Positions 27,901 to 35,594 of a stretch of DNA of 51,161 bases are shown piece after piece. The first letter of the stretch is position 1. Every line of letters starts with the position of its first letter. The notes below the pieces were generated by a model, which worked only from the letters and a program-made list of their open reading frames with translations, made no database searches and was not told the DNA's origin. This stretch comes from Butyrivibrio sp. AE3009 (lineage in GTDB: Bacteria > Bacillota > Clostridia > Lachnospirales > Lachnospiraceae), in assembly GCF_000420845.1 (NCBI RefSeq), contig NZ_ATVS01000026.1, positions 1 through 51,161 of the forward strand. Direction: 5' to 3'. The translations under genes were made by a program, and so were the position numbers.

Positions 27901-30900
27901 ACAGAACTACAGGCTCATAATTCTGTTTCATTTTTTGAAGAGCTGCTTCGATATTTGAGGCTTCGGCAGCTTTTGTATGCTCGGCGCTTGCGTTGTTGAT
28001 GATGGCACGAAGAGTGCGGTTCCATTTAAGAATCTGATAGTAATTGATCAGACTTTCAAACTTGCCTGTCAGTTTATAAGGCATATCATCCTTGATTGAT
28101 ACGCTGCGGGGATTCGGGCGGTTCTTTTTAAAGGATTCTGTATCAATGACATTCTGACTGCACAAAACAGCGGTGGCAGACATTCCAAAGCAGGATCCTG
28201 TCCATCTTTCATCCCTGGCTTCCTTAAATGCAGCTTTATCTGCGTTGTTGTTATTAGCAAGAAGGATCTTAAAATCTTCATTGAGGATGTCATATTTATA
28301 GAGGTATCCGAAGGGATTAGCTCCATCAATAATATAATCCAGTTCGTAGGGTGAACAAAAAGCAGTGGAAGAATTGGTAAATCCCCAGGTATGGGTATCA
28401 AAATCAAAACCGGTTTTCTCCCAGGCTGCATAGAGTGTGATGTCATCCTCAATGTAATATCTCTTTGCCTTGTTTTTCTCATGGAAGAAATCCTGCTTGG
28501 TAGTGGGGTTTTCCATATCATACCAGCCTGCGAACTTATATCCGCCTCTTATGGGTGTAACCGCATCGTACTTGAAATCTTCCCAGGGCTTAACGAGCTG
28601 CGTATATACTACCGTGTCGGTGCCGTCGTTTTTTTTGTAGGTTACTCTGAAGGCATCGGTGATTGCCATTTTGAGGTCAAGGGTTTCAAGTACATTCCCC
28701 TTGGAATCGAGGAGGTTAATGTATATGCCCTTATTGCTGTTAATGGTGTTCTTTTCCCGGTTATAGTTCTCTTTGAAAAGTTTGCCGGGGATTATGGAAA
28801 AGGTTCTGTTTGTGTCCTCAAAGAGGTTTGATCTGTAACCATGTTGCCCTACAACATACTTTGCGACACTACCCAGTTCCTTAGAGGGGGTGACTCTGAT
28901 CGCAATTACTTCTTCGGAACCTGTCACATATTTGGCAGTGGTGTTAAGTCCGTCGTACCAGGGGGTCCCTCTGTGGATCTCGACCTTGGTGGGTTCTGTT
29001 TCCGGATCATCGGGGGCAGGAGTTACCTCAATGTCCTTTCTGAAAACAGCAATCAGCGGAAGGAGGTATGAGGCGTTAAAATATCTGTCTTCACTGCCGG
29101 CGATGGTTTCCAGGGTTTCTTTCCTTGTTTTGCCTTCTGTGGTACCGGTAACATCGATGCCAACTGTATATATTCCGTATTTTGTTCTGAGTTTATCTGC
29201 CTGCTCATATATGCTCTTTTTGTTATCGTCAGGAGATCCCTGGCTGAACATTACAATGTACTTATTCTTGCAGGAGCTCTTTGAAAGCACTTTATCGGCA
29301 TTTTGAAGGGCGGATAGGAAGTTGCTCTTGCCGCTTGCTACCTGCATATTGATGCGCCTGTCGGGAATGCTTTTCAAAAAAGTTCCTTCCTCGGCAATAT
29401 ATGAATCATCAGAGTAGGTTACCATAGATATCCTGGTGTTATACTTGGGGCCGCAGACGTAGTCGGTGAATTCGGTTGCGGCTTTTTTGAGGGCATTCAT
29501 GCGCTTTTGAGTCATTTTGGAGGATGTATCCAGGACAAGAACGATTTCGGTTCCGCCATTGGAATCATCGTATTTAATGAATTTACCGGTTCTTTTGCTT
29601 GCGCTTTGCCACTCTGATGTATCATATCCCTTGCCGGATCTGGGGTAGTAAACTGTGCAGTTATCTAATCTTGCATATGTAAAACTGATTGTCGGAGCTG
29701 TTTTGCCGGTAAAGATCAGTTCTTCGGGTGATCCAAAAGGGCTACCTGAACATTTGGATAAAGCAGGTGATAATTCGATGAAATCTACTGAGGAGCCATT
29801 CCACGCATTATTATCCAAATGTTGAACAGATCCTGTCATTACTACATCTTTAAGCTTCTCAAAACCGGAAAAAGAACCCGTTCCAATCTTGTTTACATCG
29901 CCTTTTATAGTTATTTGTGATATAAAAGGAGCTGCGGACTGCCAGGGAGCGGGAGAGGTGCTTGAGTAGCCGGGAATGCTTCCTGTTCCTGTAATTATAA
30001 GATTGTGGAATGATGGCGCTTCCACTTCCCAGGTAAGACCATCAATTGTACCCTTATAAGTTATCCCGTCAAAGTCGGTCTTGGTCATTCGGAAGTTTTC
30101 ACCGATATGTAATCCCTTGAAACTGCCGCATCCCTTGAAGGTATTTCCCTTGAGAGTAACATTGTCAAGTATGGTGACATAATCCAGTGTGGGGCAGTCA
30201 CTGAAGGCACCGGTGTCCACAACTGCGCCGGCTGGGATTTTGATGTTATTGTATCCTGTGCACTTGGCAAATGCGTTTTTCCCAATGTAGGTCACTGTTT
30301 GGGGTAAATAAGGCATAAAGATCTTCTCACAGCCATAGAAACAATTTTCTCCGATGCGCTGCACTTTTTGTCCGCCATTAATATGGGTTACACCGCTGCA
30401 GCCATAGAAAGCATTGTCTCCTATTTCGATAACTGAATTTGGTATGTTCAATTCAGGTAAGGAAGTACAGCCATAGAATGCATTCTCGCCTATGTATTCC
30501 AGCTCCGTACAGGTTGATGTCTGTAAGCTTCTCAATTTACTGCATCCCTTGCAACAGTTATCGGGAATTGTTTTTAGGTTGTTTAAATATAAAATTCTGA
30601 GGTCAGGGAAAGCGTTTTTCCCGACTGTTTCAATGTTTTCATACAAGGTGAGCTGATTAAGTTCAGGACAATTATCGAAACAGTGATCGCCGATGGATTT
30701 AAGACCTTGGGAAAGCCATATGTCACCCAGTGAGGTGCAGGATGCAAATGCATACTCACCAAAAGACTCTAATGTCTGAGACATTCGAATCGTCGTTACT
30801 TTATCGTTGCCAAAAAACGCCTTGTCTCCAATGGCTGTAACGGTATATCCACCAAGAGTCTCAGGGATAGTTACGAAATCTTTACTACCGGTATATTTAG

Positions 30901-31285
30901 TGATAACGGCTTTACCACTGCTTACTGTGTATTTAAAATCTCCGGAGGTGAGAACTTGTTCGGTAAGTTCTGCTTCCTCGATTGGAGTAACTTCTTCGGA
31001 GTCTTCTTTTTCAGAGTCTTCCTCTGTGAGTTCTTCCTCTATTGGTTCCAACTCTGTGAGTTCTTCTGATGCAGTGATTGTCTCATCTGCGTCAATGACT
31101 TCATCGGAAGTGGTGACCTCATCTGTCGGATCTAATGTATCCTCCTCGATAATTACATCTTCATCACTTACAAATTGGGAAATATCAGCCTGATCACCGG
31201 CATAAGACAAAATATGGTTTGTAGAAATCCCCATGGAAAATGCCAGTAGAAATGCTAATCCCCTTCGCACTACTGCTTTTTTCAT
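24905..31285 (-). CDS. Giant secreted multidomain protein: LRR, VWA, protease-like, B-repeats
   Basis: This is a predicted secreted protein of about 2126 residues. In order: signal peptide (about 1-30); Glu/Asp/Thr-rich stretch (about 35-110); BspA-type leucine-rich repeats (about 117-545); a VWA domain (about 580-750) whose metal motif reads DTSSK from Asp586, with Lys in place of the last Ser; a Listeria-Bacteroides B-repeat (about 878-960); a papain-like region with Cys1032 (WTGSCFGMS), His1144 (AAHAIVAYD) and Asp1165 or Asn1167 (IYDCN); two more B-repeats (about 1450-1520, 1528-1595); then several Ig-like repeats to the end. No LPXTG, SLH or dockerin was seen, so its anchoring is unclear. 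ATG 31285 follows GGAGGG. A role in adhesion or polymer binding is inferred. Confidence 0.85.
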   Translation of the reverse strand: MKKAVVRRGLAFLLAFSMGISTNHILSYAGDQADISQFVSDEDVIIEEDTLDPTDEVTTSDEVIDADETITASEELTELEPIEEELTEEDSEKEDSEEVTPIEEAELTEQVLTSGDFKYTVSSGKAVITKYTGSKDFVTIPETLGGYTVTAIGDKAFFGNDKVTTIRMSQTLESFGEYAFASCTSLGDIWLSQGLKSIGDHCFDNCPELNQLTLYENIETVGKNAFPDLRILYLNNLKTIPDNCCKGCSKLRSLQTSTCTELEYIGENAFYGCTSLPELNIPNSVIEIGDNAFYGCSGVTHINGGQKVQRIGENCFYGCEKIFMPYLPQTVTYIGKNAFAKCTGYNNIKIPAGAVVDTGAFSDCPTLDYVTILDNVTLKGNTFKGCGSFKGLHIGENFRMTKTDFDGITYKGTIDGLTWEVEAPSFHNLIITGTGSIPGYSSTSPAPWQSAAPFISQITIKGDVNKIGTGSFSGFEKLKDVVMTGSVQHLDNNAWNGSSVDFIELSPALSKCSGSPFGSPEELIFTGKTAPTISFTYARLDNCTVYYPRSGKGYDTSEWQSASKRTGKFIKYDDSNGGTEIVLVLDTSSKMTQKRMNALKKAATEFTDYVCGPKYNTRISMVTYSDDSYIAEEGTFLKSIPDRRINMQVASGKSNFLSALQNADKVLSKSSCKNKYIVMFSQGSPDDNKKSIYEQADKLRTKYGIYTVGIDVTGTTEGKTRKETLETIAGSEDRYFNASYLLPLIAVFRKDIEVTPAPDDPETEPTKVEIHRGTPWYDGLNTTAKYVTGSEEVIAIRVTPSKELGSVAKYVVGQHGYRSNLFEDTNRTFSIIPGKLFKENYNREKNTINSNKGIYINLLDSKGNVLETLDLKMAITDAFRVTYKKNDGTDTVVYTQLVKPWEDFKYDAVTPIRGGYKFAGWYDMENPTTKQDFFHEKNKAKRYYIEDDITLYAAWEKTGFDFDTHTWGFTNSSTAFCSPYELDYIIDGANPFGYLYKYDILNEDFKILLANNNNADKAAFKEARDERWTGSCFGMSATAVLCSQNVIDTESFKKNRPNPRSVSIKDDMPYKLTGKFESLINYYQILKWNRTLRAIINNASAEHTKAAEASNIEAALQKMKQNYEPVVLCVLIYKGDSDENRAAHAIVAYDLQEVSPDTYNLSIYDCNYNEKPYLAVISKDSDGYFTCDFSELEKEYGSSADIFFGSVTTAEEILTSSAGLTSPGTIDPYGVKESDKTAAATYRLNTSYSSFTISSGKDSATIRYGKKTAGKLKISCKGTVNQWGENPEYEFELPKLAENKSYTISPDSVSPDLYITTLHYSFGAAGFHSSVKAQLPGKITIKCGGNVETSFDEDTKQQLFVTSNAVSMPWYSLYVTATDKAVSTENYSDRFHVSTATPGKTAEITVEGDINKTTFDALTIPEGGIDLKENDGSCAVISSDNKPVDSKDYGYCVIFNSQGGSVVDTLMNVRSGETIKAPTSPEKDDLYFAGWFKDEACSLRWNFAKDVVEADTTLYAGWSTQKNLSRTVSFNTGTKTVISPVTTDVGSTITKPSDPKRSGYVFCGWFKDEQFSDEWDFEKDAVVKDITLFAKWAQTHVDKNGADTGISIEILRPESYYYTGKAVTPSIIVRDGSKVLNAGTDYKLTCKNNVKPCELSEVAANAPRVPKVIVKGMGDYKNSTPLIATFSIHKADMAAMDITVPEYVRVKGKNKLQYAAVTVKNGPSTVKKNLYTVSYYVDEDLTEKVPGITLEGTYYLQLEANSQNGLYTGDYQGKSGIYTITCIGKNATVKGKASLSSSMFDCTGASTYTGRRALPTITTRLIPDQDYTVSYMRGKEAITADQVVDAGKYSIVITGINRYKGKVTLPYTITKADLASAFAANKLKVSVDNSAAYSPIGGIPKVSVLYDSKPLTEGKDYKVTYCNNKKVTSGKYAYIKITGRGNFAGTVSGNDKTGDLNYSVTQKNIGDKGIYVNLAKCSMKAGKPSSVSVKLTQDEKVIPASEYSYALSEAESNQYSLTITAKGKNYTGTRIVLLPGDLTAITDTEKVSIKLADSNKIYFTGEQITPKIVITDSEGKDISDSVFITYDNNTSVGTGKVTITGDPEKGYYGSKTLEFRILPKWMKWIW

Positions 31286-31504
31286 TACACTATTACCCTC
31301 CACGCTGTAAAATATGCTTTACGCAGCGCCATTTTATCATCGCTAAATGTTGATGTATAGTGGTTTTGCGCAGAGTTCAGCCTTTGTTCACAATCTTTGG
31401 CGGGATATCGGCAATTTTTCCTTGCAAAAATATGGGCTACATAGGATAATACACTTGCATTGTATCCGGAGAGACCGGAATGATAGCAAAGGAGGAAACA
31501 GAAT
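31286..31504. other. Divergent upstream region
   Basis: This gap lies between the surface-protein gene and the panT-like gene. It carries their two ribosome sites (GGAGGG on the minus strand, AAAGGAGG on the plus strand). No riboswitch, repeat or strong hairpin was recognised. Confidence 0.4.
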
Positions 31505-32212
31505 ATGGCTAATACCCAAACTGCCGCAGCCGGCGGCGAACTTGGCGCGCAGCTCAATGAGAGAAACGCGACCGGGCTTCAGAACATGACTGTTCTGGCG
31601 TTCTTTACGGCAATCATTTTACTTATGAGCTACACACCACTGGGGCTCATCGACCTGCCACTTATCAAGGCAACAATCCTTCATGTACCGGTTATTATCG
31701 GTGCCGTTATCCTGGGACCTAAGAAAGGTGCATTTCTTGGCTTCGTCTTTGGTTTCGTATCACTTATCAAAAACAGCATGGCTCCCAGCCTTCTGTCTTT
31801 TGCCTTCACACCCCTTGTTCCCGTGCCCGGCACAGGCCACGGCAGCCCCTGGGCAGTTGTGATCGCACTCGTACCAAGAATGCTGGTTGGCGTAACACCT
31901 TATCTTGTTTATGCAGGTATCAGGAAGCTTGCAGCAGGTAAGTTTAATCTTGGCGTCAAGACCATCGCCCTTACAATCGCAGGAGTAGTAGGTGCTCTTA
32001 CCAACACAGCTCTTGTTATGGGTCTCATCTTCGTTCTTTTCAAAGAGGCTTTTGCAACAGCCAAGGACATTCCTGTTGATGCTGTAAGAGACGTTATCCT
32101 TGGAATCGTAGCAGCCAACGGAATCCCTGAGGCAATCTGTGCTGCAGTTATTGTTCCTTTGGTAGTTACAGCTCTTTTGAAGGTAGACATGGTTCGCAGA
32201 ATGGCCAAATAA
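31505..32212 (+). CDS. panT: ECF transporter S component, probably for pantothenate
   Basis: This is a 235-residue membrane protein of the energy-coupling-factor vitamin importer class. About six hydrophobic segments and the S-component style core are visible (KATILHVPVIIGAVILGPKKGAFLGFVFGFVSLIKN). It needs the shared EcfA-EcfA'-EcfT module, which is not in this window. The next two genes, 11 bases downstream and beyond, are coaX and coaBC, which use pantothenate, so pantothenate is the likely substrate. The ribosome site is AAAGGAGG. Specificity rests on gene context, so the symbol is tentative. Confidence 0.82.
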   Translation: MANTQTAAAGGELGAQLNERNATGLQNMTVLAFFTAIILLMSYTPLGLIDLPLIKATILHVPVIIGAVILGPKKGAFLGFVFGFVSLIKNSMAPSLLSFAFTPLVPVPGTGHGSPWAVVIALVPRMLVGVTPYLVYAGIRKLAAGKFNLGVKTIALTIAGVVGALTNTALVMGLIFVLFKEAFATAKDIPVDAVRDVILGIVAANGIPEAICAAVIVPLVVTALLKVDMVRRMAK

Positions 32213-32223
32213 GGTAGAGTTAC

Positions 32224-33009
32224 ATGATTCTTACTTTTGATGTAGGTAATACAACCATCGCAGTCTGCGGTGTATATGAGGGAAATATCCTGTTTAAGGA
32301 AGGCTTTGCCACTTCGCTTCACGGCTTGGAGGAAGGGTATCTGCCGTCGCTTAAGCAGGTTTTGGACAAAAATATATCAAACCCAAATGATATTTCGGGC
32401 ACAATCATCTCATCGGTTGTGCCCGATGCAAATATTATGCTGAAAAATGCAGTTCTTTCTCTGACCGGGAAGGAACCTCACTTTGTAGATCCGGCCGATG
32501 ATACCGGCCTTATGATAAAAGATTATGACGAAAGCTGCCTTGGCATCGACAGGCTCATAGACTGCGCTGCAGCGGCCAAATACTACGGAGCCCCTGTCTG
32601 TGTGTATGATCTTGGAACTGCCAGCACCTTGTCGGTTGTTGATAAGGAAGGATGTTTCAGAGGCGGAGCTATATCGGCAGGAGTTCAGCTAAGCCTTGAT
32701 ACTCTTGATGATCGCTGCGCAAGGCTCCCGCTTTTTTACGCAAAAGATGCTAAGATAGAGGCAGTTATAGGAACAGATGTTAAGACCTGCATGGAGATAG
32801 GTGCTGTTGTCGGATGCGCGGCTATGATAGACGGGATGGCAGCAAGGGTATCCGGGGAACTTGGATGTGACAGGGGAGAACTCAAGGTGGTTCTCACCGG
32901 CGGAAATGCGCCTTTTGTCTTACCACATATTATGTACGAAAATGTTGTTTATGATCCGGACCTTATACACAAGGGAATGGAAATTGTATGGAGGAACAGC
33001 TCATGTTAA
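32224..33009 (+). CDS. coaX: Type III pantothenate kinase
   Basis: The enzyme phosphorylates pantothenate, the first step of coenzyme A synthesis. The 261-residue protein starts MILTFDVGNTTIAVCG and carries the ASKHA-fold marks GIDRLIDCAAA, VYDLGTASTLSVVD, GGAISAGVQLSLD and VVLTGGNA. CoaX enzymes resist feedback by CoA and often need a monovalent cation; that is family knowledge. It lies 11 bases after the transporter gene and overlaps coaBC by 7 bases, so translation is probably coupled. Confidence 0.95.
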   Translation: MILTFDVGNTTIAVCGVYEGNILFKEGFATSLHGLEEGYLPSLKQVLDKNISNPNDISGTIISSVVPDANIMLKNAVLSLTGKEPHFVDPADDTGLMIKDYDESCLGIDRLIDCAAAAKYYGAPVCVYDLGTASTLSVVDKEGCFRGGAISAGVQLSLDTLDDRCARLPLFYAKDAKIEAVIGTDVKTCMEIGAVVGCAAMIDGMAARVSGELGCDRGELKVVLTGGNAPFVLPHIMYENVVYDPDLIHKGMEIVWRNSSC

Positions 33010-34199
33010 AGGGAAAACACATACTTCTTGGAATATCGGGAGGAATCGCAGCCTACAAGGCAGCATCGCTGGCATCAAGTCTTGTGAAGCAGCATGCTGA
33101 CGTACATGTCGTTATGACAGAGAATGCCACCAAGCTGATATCACCTGTGGTATTTGATTCTCTGACCGGGAATAAAACAAGTATTGATACCTTTGACAGA
33201 AACTATGAGCACAAGGTGGAGCACATCGCTCTGGCCACGCTGGCAGATCTGGTTATTGTGGCTCCTGCCACTGCCAACGTCATTGCCAAATTTGCCAACG
33301 GCCTTGCTGATGATATGCTCACAACCACGGTTCTGGCCTGCAGATGCCCCAAGATATGCGCGCCTGCAATGAATACCGGCATGTATGACAATCCTGTCAC
33401 TCAGGATAATATAGATAAACTCCGGCACTACGGATGGGAAATAGTTGAGCCTGCCGATGGGTATCTTGCCTGCGGAACTTCCGGCAAGGGCAGAATGCCT
33501 GAAGCAGATCAGCTCCTGGAGGTATGTCTCCATGCTCTTCGCCATGAGCATGACATGGAGGGAATGAAGGTCCTGGTTACTGCCGGACCCACCAGAGAGG
33601 CCATTGATCCGGTGCGTTTTCTTACCAATCATTCCACCGGCAAAATGGGATATGAGGTTGCCAAGGCAGCAACCGCGAGGGGGGCCAAGGTGACATTGGT
33701 GTCAGGGCCGGTTGAGCTCACACCTCCGCCTTATATGGATGTTGTTAATGTAATGAGTGCAAGGGATATGTTCGAGGAAGTAACTTCACGAGCAGGAGAG
33801 CAGGATATCATTATCAAGGCAGCAGCGGTGGCAGACTACCGACCTGCTGATGTAGCCTCCGATAAGATTAAGAAGTCGGGAAATGATGACGACCTCACCT
33901 TACAGCTCGAGCGCACAGATGACATACTTGCATATCTTGGAGTACACAAAAAAGACGGACAGATTCTCTGCGGCTTCTCAATGGAAACCAAAGATCTGCT
34001 TGAGAATTCAAGAAAGAAACTTGAGAAAAAGAATCTTGATATTATCGCTGCCAACAGCCTCACCACTGAAGGAGCGGGATTTGGCGTTAATACCAATGTT
34101 CTTACGCTGATCACTAAGGATGGCCAGGAAGAGTTGCCGCTGATGTCTAAAGCTGAGGCAGCGGACAGATTGCTGGATGAGATATTGAAGCTGAGATGA
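33003..34199 (+). CDS. coaBC: Bifunctional phosphopantothenoylcysteine synthetase/decarboxylase
   Basis: The protein joins cysteine to 4-phosphopantothenate and decarboxylates the product to phosphopantetheine. The N-terminal flavin domain shows GISGGIAAYKAA, APATANVIAKFANGLADD, PAMNTGMYDNP (Tyr where Trp is common) and ACGTSGKGRM. The C-terminal synthetase half shows TAGPTREAIDPVRFLTNHSTGKMG and AAAVADYRP. It has 398 residues from ATG 33003, 8 bases after GGAGG; an ATG at 32988 precedes that site. It completes a pantothenate-to-phosphopantetheine unit with the two genes before it. Confidence 0.95.
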   Translation: MLKGKHILLGISGGIAAYKAASLASSLVKQHADVHVVMTENATKLISPVVFDSLTGNKTSIDTFDRNYEHKVEHIALATLADLVIVAPATANVIAKFANGLADDMLTTTVLACRCPKICAPAMNTGMYDNPVTQDNIDKLRHYGWEIVEPADGYLACGTSGKGRMPEADQLLEVCLHALRHEHDMEGMKVLVTAGPTREAIDPVRFLTNHSTGKMGYEVAKAATARGAKVTLVSGPVELTPPPYMDVVNVMSARDMFEEVTSRAGEQDIIIKAAAVADYRPADVASDKIKKSGNDDDLTLQLERTDDILAYLGVHKKDGQILCGFSMETKDLLENSRKKLEKKNLDIIAANSLTTEGAGFGVNTNVLTLITKDGQEELPLMSKAEAADRLLDEILKLR

Positions 34200-34215
34200 G
34201 AATGACACGGGATGA

Positions 34216-34326
34216 CACGGGGACGGTTTTTATACCAATGGGGACGGTTCTTAATGGTAAAGTTTTTGCAAAGAAAAAACTTTACCATTAAGAACCGTCC
34301 CCATTGGTATAAAAACCGTCCCCGTG
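34216..34326. repeat. 52-bp perfect inverted repeat with GGGGACGG motifs
   Basis: Bases 34216-34267 are the exact reverse complement of 34275-34326, with a 7-base loop. Each arm holds two copies of GGGGACGGTT. The element fills the gap between the convergent coaBC and DJ-1 genes and ends 3 bases before the DJ-1 stop. A short duplication (ATGACACGG) precedes it. It could work as a two-way terminator, but its length and repeated motif look like a REP or MITE element. Confidence 0.9.
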
Positions 34327-34329
34327 CCA

Positions 34330-34881
34330 TTAGTGCAGGTACACAATCTTCTTAGCCATCTCACTTGCAGCCTCCGCACCCTGGAAATGCTCAATTATCG
34401 CAAGTCCGAAAGGAATCGCAGTTCCCATGCCGCGGCTGGTGATGAAATTGCCGTCCTTGACTGTTTCTGTGGTCTGTACATCAGCACCAAGAAGGTCAGG
34501 TTCTCTTCCCGGGAAGCAGGTGGCTTTTTTGCCATTTAGAAGTCCCATCTTGCCATAAACTGTGGGAGCGGCGCAGATTGCTGCCAGCATCTTGCCGGCT
34601 TCATTGAATCTGGTGATCTGCTCTTTTAACGGAACGCAGTTGTCAAGGTTGGTGGTTCCGGGCATTCCGCCGGGAAGAATCAGCATATCTGTGCTGTCAA
34701 AATCTATCTCATCAAAAAGAGCATCGGATTCTACTGTGATGTTGTGGGAGCCGGTGACATTTTTTCTTCCCATGATGGAAGCTGTTGTTATGTCTATTCC
34801 CGCTCTTCTTAAGAGGTCCACAACGGTAAGAGCTTCGATTTCTTCAAAACCGTCCGCAAGAAAAATAACTGCTTTTGCCAT
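34330..34881 (-). CDS. DJ-1/PfpI family protein
   Basis: This is a 183-residue cytoplasmic protein of the DJ-1 (YajL/ThiJ-like) family. The start MAKAVIFLADGFEEIEALT and the nucleophile elbow AAICAAPT with Cys103 are typical, and the conserved acidic residue in GFEEIE is present. Members act in protein or metabolite deglycation or redox defence; the exact role is not certain for this branch. It is a single gene, divergent from the CYTH gene. Confidence 0.92.
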   Translation of the reverse strand: MAKAVIFLADGFEEIEALTVVDLLRRAGIDITTASIMGRKNVTGSHNITVESDALFDEIDFDSTDMLILPGGMPGTTNLDNCVPLKEQITRFNEAGKMLAAICAAPTVYGKMGLLNGKKATCFPGREPDLLGADVQTTETVKDGNFITSRGMGTAIPFGLAIIEHFQGAEAASEMAKKIVYLH

Positions 34882-34968
34882 ATATCATTCTCCCTTTCTT
34901 CTAAACTATAGTAAAATCATTATAACAAAGAATTTTGCCAAGGGAAAAGAAAGGTATAAATATTCAAA

Positions 34969-35508
34969 ATGGGAATTGAAATAGAAAAGAAATTCACTGT
35001 GAAAAGTCTTCCGGAGGATCTTACGAAATATCCTTACCATGAGATAGAGCAGGGGTATCTCAACGTCCATCCCGCTATCAGAGTGCGCAGGCAGGACGAC
35101 ATATATTACATGACCTACAAATCATCTGCAATCTCCGAGAATACAGATAACATCGGACAGACAGAGTACAATATGCCTCTTGATGAACAGTCCTATGAGC
35201 ATCTGGCGCAGAAGGCAGACGGCAATGTCATCAGGAAAACAAGATATTTGATCCCGCTTAACGAAGATGCATATTCGGAGGCGTATCTTAGTGATACTCC
35301 CGAGCTTGATAAGCTAATTAAGGATGGGAAGATGGTCATTGAGCTGGACGTGTTCAAGGCGCCCTTCGACGGGACAATTGTGGCAGAGGTAGAGTTTCCT
35401 TCGGAGGAGGCAGCAGCTGCATACAAGCCTGCGCCCTGGTTTGATAAGGATGTGACATCAGATCCCAAGTACAGAAATTCCTACATGAGTTCTCTAAAAC
35501 TTGGTTGA
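34969..35508 (+). CDS. CYTH-domain phosphohydrolase
   Basis: This is a 179-residue CYTH-fold protein. The signature ExExK is at residues 4-8 (EIEKK), followed by alternating charged residues on beta strands (AIRVRRQDDIYYMTYKS; VIELDVFKAPFDGTIVAEVEFPSEEAA). Such enzymes hydrolyse triphosphates (tripolyphosphate or thiamine triphosphate) with a metal. The substrate cannot be told here. Its end is marked by a strong terminator. Confidence 0.9.
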   Translation: MGIEIEKKFTVKSLPEDLTKYPYHEIEQGYLNVHPAIRVRRQDDIYYMTYKSSAISENTDNIGQTEYNMPLDEQSYEHLAQKADGNVIRKTRYLIPLNEDAYSEAYLSDTPELDKLIKDGKMVIELDVFKAPFDGTIVAEVEFPSEEAAAAYKPAPWFDKDVTSDPKYRNSYMSSLKLG

Positions 35509-35544
35509 GATACTATATGATCTAAAGCAAACATTACAAAAAAT

Positions 35545-35575
35545 CGGCGGACATGCGTATGTTGCATGTCCGCCG
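35545..35575. terminator. Bidirectional terminator
   Basis: A 12-bp perfect stem (35545-35556 with 35564-35575) lies between the convergent CYTH and chemoreceptor genes, with an A-rich left flank and a TTATTAT right flank. Confidence 0.85.
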
Positions 35576-35594
35576 TTATTATGTGCAATATAGA

